DNA of 10,033 bases from DATEVL01 sp035471625 (lineage in GTDB: Bacteria; Chloroflexota; Anaerolineae; Anaerolineales; E44-bin32). Shown one piece after another: positions 6,509-10,033 of the stretch. The notes below the pieces were generated by a model. The model searched no databases and was not told where the DNA came from. It worked only from the letters and a program-made list of their open reading frames with translations. The position numbers were made by a program, and so were the translations under genes. Numbering within the stretch: position 1 is the stretch's first letter; each line of letters starts with the position of its first letter. The stretch lies in NCBI GenBank assembly GCA_035471625.1, contig DATIPT010000119.1, positions 1 to 10,033 of the forward strand, in the 5' to 3' direction.

Positions 6509-7510
6509 TCACTCGCTACGCGCCCTCAGCCTTGCATAGAGGGCGACGGAGGAGAGAATGACCAACCCCTTGACGATCCGGCGCGCTTCTTCGTCGAATT
6601 GCAGCATCAGAACCAGGTTGAACAGCACCGTCAGGATGAGGACTCCCCCGATCGTCCCGAGCTGCCCTCCCTTCCCCCCTTCGAAGACCGTCCCGCCAAT
6701 GACCACGGCGGCGATCGCGTTGAGTTCGTATCCCAGTCCCAGCCAGTTGTCGGCCGTCCCGACATAGCCGACCAGAATCAGCCCGGCAATGCCTGCCAGC
6801 AGACTGCAGGCGGTGTACGCCGCGATCTTGACCCCGTCCACATCGACTCCGGATAGATACGCCGTCCGAGAATTGCCTCCCGTGGCGTACAGGCGCCGAC
6901 CGAATGTTGTGCGGTGGAGGATGTAGGTGACAATCACGACGATGACGAACCACACGATCAGCGCCATGGGTATCGGCCCCAGCGAATCTCTTCCGAAGAA
7001 GCGCAGGGAATCGGGGATGTAGGTCTTCGGGGCCCCTCGGGAATAGACAAAACGGATGCCCTGGACGATCAGGATCATGCCCAATGTGGCGATGAAAGGC
7101 GGGATCTTGAGTTTGGTCACCATCAACCCATTCGCCAGGCCGACCAGGATCGAGAAGACCAGGCAGATGAGCACCACCGGAACAACCCGTTCATCCCTTC
7201 CGTTGACCAGCCCGGCGGCGAAGATCGACACCGCGGCCATCAAGGAGGCGACCGAAAGGTCGATCCCTCCGGTCAGGATCACCAGCGTCTGCCCGACAGC
7301 GAGGATCCCCAGGGGTGCTGCTTGCTTCAGCAAGACGCCGATGTTGCGCGGCGATAGGAACGCCGGAGATACGACATAGGCGAAGATGATCAGTACCACG
7401 AGGACAATCCAGATGGCGGAAGCCGACAGCGATTGACGCCAACTCCGCCCCTGCCGCATCGCGACAGCGGCAGCGGAACTCGCTCCTCCAGGCGCCGGTG
7501 TCTGGGTCAT
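6509..7510 (-). CDS. Sugar ABC transporter permease B (RbsC-like, CUT2)
   Basis: A 333-residue inner-membrane permease of the BPD_transp_2 family. After a basic, alanine-rich cytoplasmic N-terminus comes a first strongly hydrophobic helix (about 33-48), then AVGQTLVILTGGIDLSVASL (71-90), KIPPFIATLGM (135-145) and the ATPase-docking loop AAVVIGGTVFEGGKGG near the C-terminus. The open frame runs upstream to 7648, but ATG at 7510 (MTQTPAPG) has GAGGAGA about eight bases before it and lies 10 bp after the SDR stop, so the longer form is rejected. It aligns along its length by eye with permease A further down the operon, sharing SPRN, GQT, GGIDLSV, PFIATLGM and ATGG. It is most simply the partner half of a heterodimeric channel. 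Confidence 0.95.
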   Translation of the reverse strand: MTQTPAPGGASSAAAVAMRQGRSWRQSLSASAIWIVLVVLIIFAYVVSPAFLSPRNIGVLLKQAAPLGILAVGQTLVILTGGIDLSVASLMAAVSIFAAGLVNGRDERVVPVVLICLVFSILVGLANGLMVTKLKIPPFIATLGMILIVQGIRFVYSRGAPKTYIPDSLRFFGRDSLGPIPMALIVWFVIVVIVTYILHRTTFGRRLYATGGNSRTAYLSGVDVDGVKIAAYTACSLLAGIAGLILVGYVGTADNWLGLGYELNAIAAVVIGGTVFEGGKGGQLGTIGGVLILTVLFNLVLMLQFDEEARRIVKGLVILSSVALYARLRARSE

Positions 7511-7520
7511 GTCGGTCTCC

Positions 7521-8336
7521 TCACCATGCCGTGTAACCACCGTCGATGACGAGAATGTTGCCTGTGACAAAAGACGACGCCGGGCTGGCCAGATAGACGA
7601 CCGCCCCGGCGAGATCCGACGGTTCCCCAAAGCGGCCCAGGGGTACACGGCCGATCAGCTCCTGATAGAAACTGGCATCCCTTGCCTTCAGCCGGTCGGT
7701 CATCGGGGTGACGAAATAGCCGGGCGCGATGGCGTTCACTCGAATTCGATGCGGAGCCCATTCGACGGACAGGGAGCGCGTCAGGGCGATCACGCCGCCC
7801 TTTGTGGCGCAGTAGTGGCTGTTGTTCCCGCCGCGGTTGCCAACTAGCCCCGAGATCGAGGCGATATTGATGATAGAACCGCCTTCCCCTTGTTCGATAA
7901 AACGGCGGGCGGCCCATTTCGAGCAGAGGTGCACCCCGCCCAGGTTCACCCGCACGATCCGGTCCCAATCTTCATCGGGAAGGACCTCGAAGGGCGAGCT
8001 GCTCGTGACTCCGGCATTGTTGACCAGGATGTCCAGCCGTCCGAGGTCATGGCCGATGCGCTCGACCATGTCGTGGACGGCCTCCCCCACGCCGACATCC
8101 ACGGCGTAGGTCGCCGCCCGGCGCCCGACGGCGTCTACGTCTCCGGCGACGGCCTCGAGGTCCGAGTTGTTGACATCGGCCAGCGCCACGTCGGCGCCGG
8201 CTCCCGCCAGCGCGAGTGCCATCGCCCGCCCGAGCCCCCGTCCGGCGCCGGTGACAAGCGCCACCCGGCCCTCCAGGCGGAAGGCGGCGATCGGGTCGGC
8301 ATGGTCGGGCGTGGTCCGGCGACTTGCCATCATCAC
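7521..8336 (-). CDS. Short-chain dehydrogenase/reductase (gluconate 5-dehydrogenase/KduD-like)
   Basis: A 271-residue classical SDR, cytoplasmic. The Rossmann cofactor motif is TGAGRGLG (29-36), NNAG is at 106-109, and the catalytic residues are S160, Y175 and K179 in the YCATK context, with a two-residue insertion between S160 and Y175 relative to FabG. The C-terminus (NAIAPGYFVTPMTDRL ... IDGGYTAW) resembles gluconate 5-dehydrogenase and KduD more than FabG. Acidic residues after the second strand (LADVNNSDL, D54) suggest NAD(H) preference. It probably interconverts a hydroxyl and a keto group on a sugar acid or polyol. The stop of the regulator and the GTG start at 8336 share a base (TAGTG); ATGs at 8333 and 8330 are alternatives. 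GGAGG stands nine bases before the GTG. Permease B starts 10 bp after the stop. Confidence 0.93.
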   Translation of the reverse strand: MMMASRRTTPDHADPIAAFRLEGRVALVTGAGRGLGRAMALALAGAGADVALADVNNSDLEAVAGDVDAVGRRAATYAVDVGVGEAVHDMVERIGHDLGRLDILVNNAGVTSSSPFEVLPDEDWDRIVRVNLGGVHLCSKWAARRFIEQGEGGSIINIASISGLVGNRGGNNSHYCATKGGVIALTRSLSVEWAPHRIRVNAIAPGYFVTPMTDRLKARDASFYQELIGRVPLGRFGEPSDLAGAVVYLASPASSFVTGNILVIDGGYTAW

Positions 8337-9061
8337 TACAACCGACCTCCATGCCCGCTCAGCAGCTCCACAATTCGATCTTTGACATTGGAGATGTGGA
8401 GTTCGAGAGCTTCTTCGACAGCCTGGGGATCTCTGGACCGGAATGCGGCGATCACCGCCTCGTGCTCGCGAAGCGCCTGCATGGCATCTTCCACGGTGTT
8501 GAGGTAGTGCGCCCGCGAGACCTGGATATGGACGTTCAGCTCGGCATACACCACCGCCAGGCGCGAGTTCCCCGTCAAGTCCACCAGGGCCAAATGGAAA
8601 TCTCGGTCTCCCTCCATGAACGCCGGGTAGTCGGTGTACTCGTCGGTCTCCGACGCCTGGCGCATCTTCGCCATCGGGCCATCGATTCGTCGCAGGAATT
8701 CGTCGGTCTTCCCATCCCGCAGGATGCAGCGGGCGGCGTACAGTTCAATCACGGCGCGAACGACGAACAACTCTTCGACGTCACGCGCCGTCAGGGAGGA
8801 GACAAACGTCCCACGCCGCGGGATGATCTCAACCAGCCCTTCGATCGCGAGCCGCTTGAGCGCCGCGGTGACCGGCGTTCGGCTCACCCGAAGCTGCTGA
8901 GCGATATCGTCAACGCTCACCCGCGCGCCGGGCTTGAGCTGCCGGTGGAGTATTCGCTCCTTTAAGACCTGATAGGTCTGTTCTGTGAGATCGTGCTGCT
9001 CGAGGGGGAGAAGTGGGCTTTCCGGGGCCGGGCGATTGACCACCCGGGGGGAATCGCTCAC
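8336..9061 (-). CDS. GntR-family transcriptional regulator, FadR subfamily with FCD ligand domain
   Basis: A 241-residue regulator. The winged helix-turn-helix covers about residues 25-88: VSVDDIAQQLRVSRTPVTAALKRL is the recognition region and GLVEIIPRRGTFV the wing. The all-helical FCD domain follows (about 95-235). It has the usual metal/ligand cluster D152, H156 (GDRDFH), H200 (REHEAV) and H222 (ELHISN), which in this subfamily binds a metal and often a sugar acid or carboxylate. It is the first gene of the operon and shares one base with the SDR start, so it most likely represses its own operon until the substrate or an intermediate binds. Candidate operator sites lie just upstream at 9140-9157 and 9083-9100. 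The start is GTG at 9061 with AGAGGAAG about nine to twelve bases upstream; GTG at 9043 is a weaker alternative. Confidence 0.94.
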   Translation of the reverse strand: MSDSPRVVNRPAPESPLLPLEQHDLTEQTYQVLKERILHRQLKPGARVSVDDIAQQLRVSRTPVTAALKRLAIEGLVEIIPRRGTFVSSLTARDVEELFVVRAVIELYAARCILRDGKTDEFLRRIDGPMAKMRQASETDEYTDYPAFMEGDRDFHLALVDLTGNSRLAVVYAELNVHIQVSRAHYLNTVEDAMQALREHEAVIAAFRSRDPQAVEEALELHISNVKDRIVELLSGHGGRL

Positions 9062-9082
9062 CGAGGCAGCTTCCTCTCAGAT

Positions 9083-9100
9083 GCGATCCGAATGGATCGC
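9083..9100. promoter_or_regulatory. Perfect inverted repeat in the operon leader (stem-loop or second operator)
   Basis: GCGATCC (9083-9089) and GGATCGC (9094-9100) are perfect inverted copies around a 4-base spacer. The repeat lies about 20 bases upstream of the regulator start and just ahead of its AGAGGAAG sequence. It could form a hairpin in the leader RNA affecting translation of the regulator, or be a palindromic binding site on DNA. The sequence does not distinguish these. Confidence 0.45.
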
Positions 9101-9139
9101 TTTGGCGGAGACGCGCGGTTGGAGCCCGTCCGGTAAGGG

Positions 9140-9157
9140 CATGTAAAGTTTCACATG
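9140..9157. promoter_or_regulatory. Candidate GntR operator, imperfect palindrome
   Basis: CATGTAAAGTTTCACATG is an 18-bp imperfect palindrome with seven of nine base pairs symmetric (CATGTnAAnnTTnACATG). It lies in the most AT-rich stretch between the regulator gene and the divergent moxR, about 80 bases before the regulator start. Size, symmetry and position suit a dimeric FadR-type repressor. It would sit just downstream of the possible -35 element at 9170-9175, so binding would block transcription. Assignment to this regulator is inferred. Confidence 0.5.
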
Positions 9158-9175
9158 TAGTATTTCACGGGTCAA
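9147..9175 (-). promoter_or_regulatory. Possible promoter of the sugar operon
   Basis: On the minus strand TTGACC (9175-9170) matches five of six bases of a -35 box. At 16-17 bp spacing the -10 candidates (TGAAAC, GAAACT) match only three of six, so the promoter is weakly supported. The AT-rich character, the overlap with the palindrome at 9140-9157 and the place ahead of the first gene are the main arguments. Confidence 0.3.
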
Positions 9176-9573
9176 CTTGGCATCGTCACCTCCGGATTGT
9201 GACGTTCGGCTAGCGGCAGGACCCCCGTTGCACCCCGGATCCTTCGCGGCGCCCCAAGCACACGCTTGACGATACGCGGGTGGCGTACCGGGTCGTCCAC
9301 ATGTGACGAACCTAGGGACTCCATCGGCAAACAGATCGTCCGCTTCGGCTCCACCCGCATGACAACCGACTCAGACGTCGACCCGCATTGAGATCTTGGC
9401 GCGCTCCCCCGAAGGGACGTTGAAGCCACAGCACCAATCCCCGTGGTCGGCTTGGTTTCGTGTGGGCATCTGGATCATCACCGTCAAGCCCATCTCGGCC
9501 CTGTCGGGGGCGACGAGCGGCAGTTTGGAGACGCATTTTCGGTGGTCGGACGCTCCTCTGGCGGGAAGGAACC
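9176..9573. other. Intergenic region without a convincing gene
   Basis: This stretch separates the minus-strand operon from the plus-strand moxR gene. It contains several short open frames on both strands, but none shows a recognisable motif, consistent coding bias or a good ribosome binding site. I see a small perfect palindrome CACATGTG at 9298-9305, no tRNA-like structure and no clear intrinsic terminator. A promoter for moxR should lie here or just downstream, but I could not identify a credible -35/-10 pair. Confidence 0.5.
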
Positions 9574-9666
9574 ATGCCGCCCGAATTGCGCGAGAATCCG
9601 GAAGATGAGACGGTGCCCTCCGGCGCGTGCGCAAACCCCCTCCCGGCCATCGAGGTGAACGCATGA
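9574..9666 (+). CDS. Candidate 30-residue small frame overlapping the moxR start
   Basis: ATG at 9574 follows GGAAGGAACC and opens a 30-codon frame beginning MPPELRENPEDE and ending PAIEVNA. Its TGA overlaps the moxR ATG as ATGA. About four of five codons end in G or C, similar to the real genes here. The peptide is acidic and has no family I know. If translated it could couple to moxR as a leader. The same frame is open from ATG at 9460 (68 residues), but the extra part looks like random GC-rich sequence. Chance is a serious alternative. Confidence 0.18.
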   Translation: MPPELRENPEDETVPSGACANPLPAIEVNA

Positions 9667-10033
9667 ATCCTCCGACGACGCTTGGCCCAGCCCAGGTCCC
9701 GCCCCTGGCGCAGAAGCTCCTCACCAACCTGGCGAAGGTCATGGTCGGAAAGCCCCGCGAGCTTGAGCTCGTCCTGACGGGCCTGCTCTGCCGAGGCCAC
9801 GTGTTGATTGAGGACGTCCCGGGTGTGGGCAAGACCATGCTTGCACGCGCCTTGGCCCAATCGCTCGGCTGCACCTTCAGCCGGGTTCAGTTCACCCCTG
9901 ACATGCTTCCCAGCGACATCACGGGTTCGTCGATCTTCGACCCTTCCTCCCGGCAGTTCGAGTTCCGACCCGGCCCCCTCATGGCACAAATCGTCCTGGC
10001 GGATGAGATCAACCGGGCGACCCCGAAGACCCA
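9663..10033 (+). CDS. MoxR-family AAA+ ATPase, N-terminal part
   Basis: The first 123 codons of a plus-strand gene that continues past the window. The Walker A region is EDVPGVGKTMLARALA (50-65), with K57 and T58. The MoxR-typical RVQFTPDMLPSDITG follows (74-88), then FRPGPL (101-106) and Walker B IVLADEINRATPKT (110-123; D114, E115). MoxR ATPases act as chaperones that insert metals or mature partner proteins, often together with a DUF58 protein and a von Willebrand factor A domain protein encoded downstream; those genes are out of view. ATG at 9663 has GAGGTG six bases upstream. The gene is divergent from the sugar operon and functionally unconnected as far as I can see. Confidence 0.94.
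   Translation, partial: MNPPTTLGPAQVPPLAQKLLTNLAKVMVGKPRELELVLTGLLCRGHVLIEDVPGVGKTMLARALAQSLGCTFSRVQFTPDMLPSDITGSSIFDPSSRQFEFRPGPLMAQIVLADEINRATPKT

Noticed and set aside
7511..7648. N-terminal extension of permease B
   Set aside because: It overlaps the SDR gene; ATG at 7510 has a good ribosome binding site and gives the normal permease length.
9172..9429. 85-codon minus-strand open frame in the spacer, considered as a degraded gene
   Set aside because: It contains no recognisable motif, has no good ribosome binding site, and its end overlaps the possible promoter. I could not support a gene or pseudogene.
9312..9989. 225-codon minus-strand open frame opposite moxR
   Set aside because: Its C-terminal half lies in the featureless spacer and its N-terminal half is antisense to the MoxR Walker A/B region; no family motif.
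1..10033. CRISPR arrays, tRNA/rRNA genes, transposases or phage genes
   Set aside because: I saw no regularly spaced repeats, no tRNA-like fold and no integrase or transposase motif on either strand.

Overview
The window is GC-rich bacterial DNA. It is dominated by one tightly packed minus-strand operon of at least ten genes, running from about 9061 down past position 1. At the right edge a separate plus-strand gene begins. The high-GC coding bias, the lipoprotein-anchored sugar-binding protein (lipobox LAAC) and the MoxR neighbour would suit a free-living environmental heterotroph. A Chloroflexota-like organism is my guess from the style of the proteins; nothing in the sequence proves it.

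Layout in order of transcription (right to left): an AT-rich promoter/operator zone (about 9140-9175); an FCD-type GntR repressor (8336-9061); a short-chain dehydrogenase of the gluconate 5-dehydrogenase/KduD style (7521-8336); a CUT2 (ribose-type) ABC importer split into permease B (6509-7510), lipoprotein binding protein (5325-6392), double ATPase (3729-5234) and permease A (2735-3739); a hydroxypyruvate-isomerase-like TIM barrel (1921-2718); an IolB-family isomerase (1077-1901); a DapA-family lyase (156-1064); and the first 53 residues of a zinc-dependent threonine/sorbitol-dehydrogenase-like enzyme (1-159, continuing beyond the window). Most junctions overlap or are under 20 bp apart, so transcription as one unit is very likely. 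The two larger gaps hold something: a 35-codon open frame sits between permease B and the binding protein, and a perfect 15-bp stem-loop lies between the binding protein and the ATPase.

How the genes fit together (inference): a GntR/FCD repressor senses a small sugar or sugar acid and controls import of an unphosphorylated sugar, polyol or uronate through the ABC importer. The SDR and the zinc dehydrogenase oxidise or reduce hydroxyl/keto groups, the TIM barrel and the IolB-like enzyme isomerise or ring-open the intermediate, and the DapA-like enzyme makes or breaks the C-C bond next to a 2-keto acid. The set matches neither the canonical myo-inositol pathway (no IolG, C, D, E, J or A here) nor the canonical KduI/KduD uronate pathway. 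The substrate is therefore open, and this is the most interesting aspect of the window.

Right edge: 9176-9662 contains no convincing gene of normal size. On the plus strand a MoxR-type AAA+ ATPase starts at 9663 and runs out of the window. A 30-codon frame (9574-9666) overlaps its start by ATGA.
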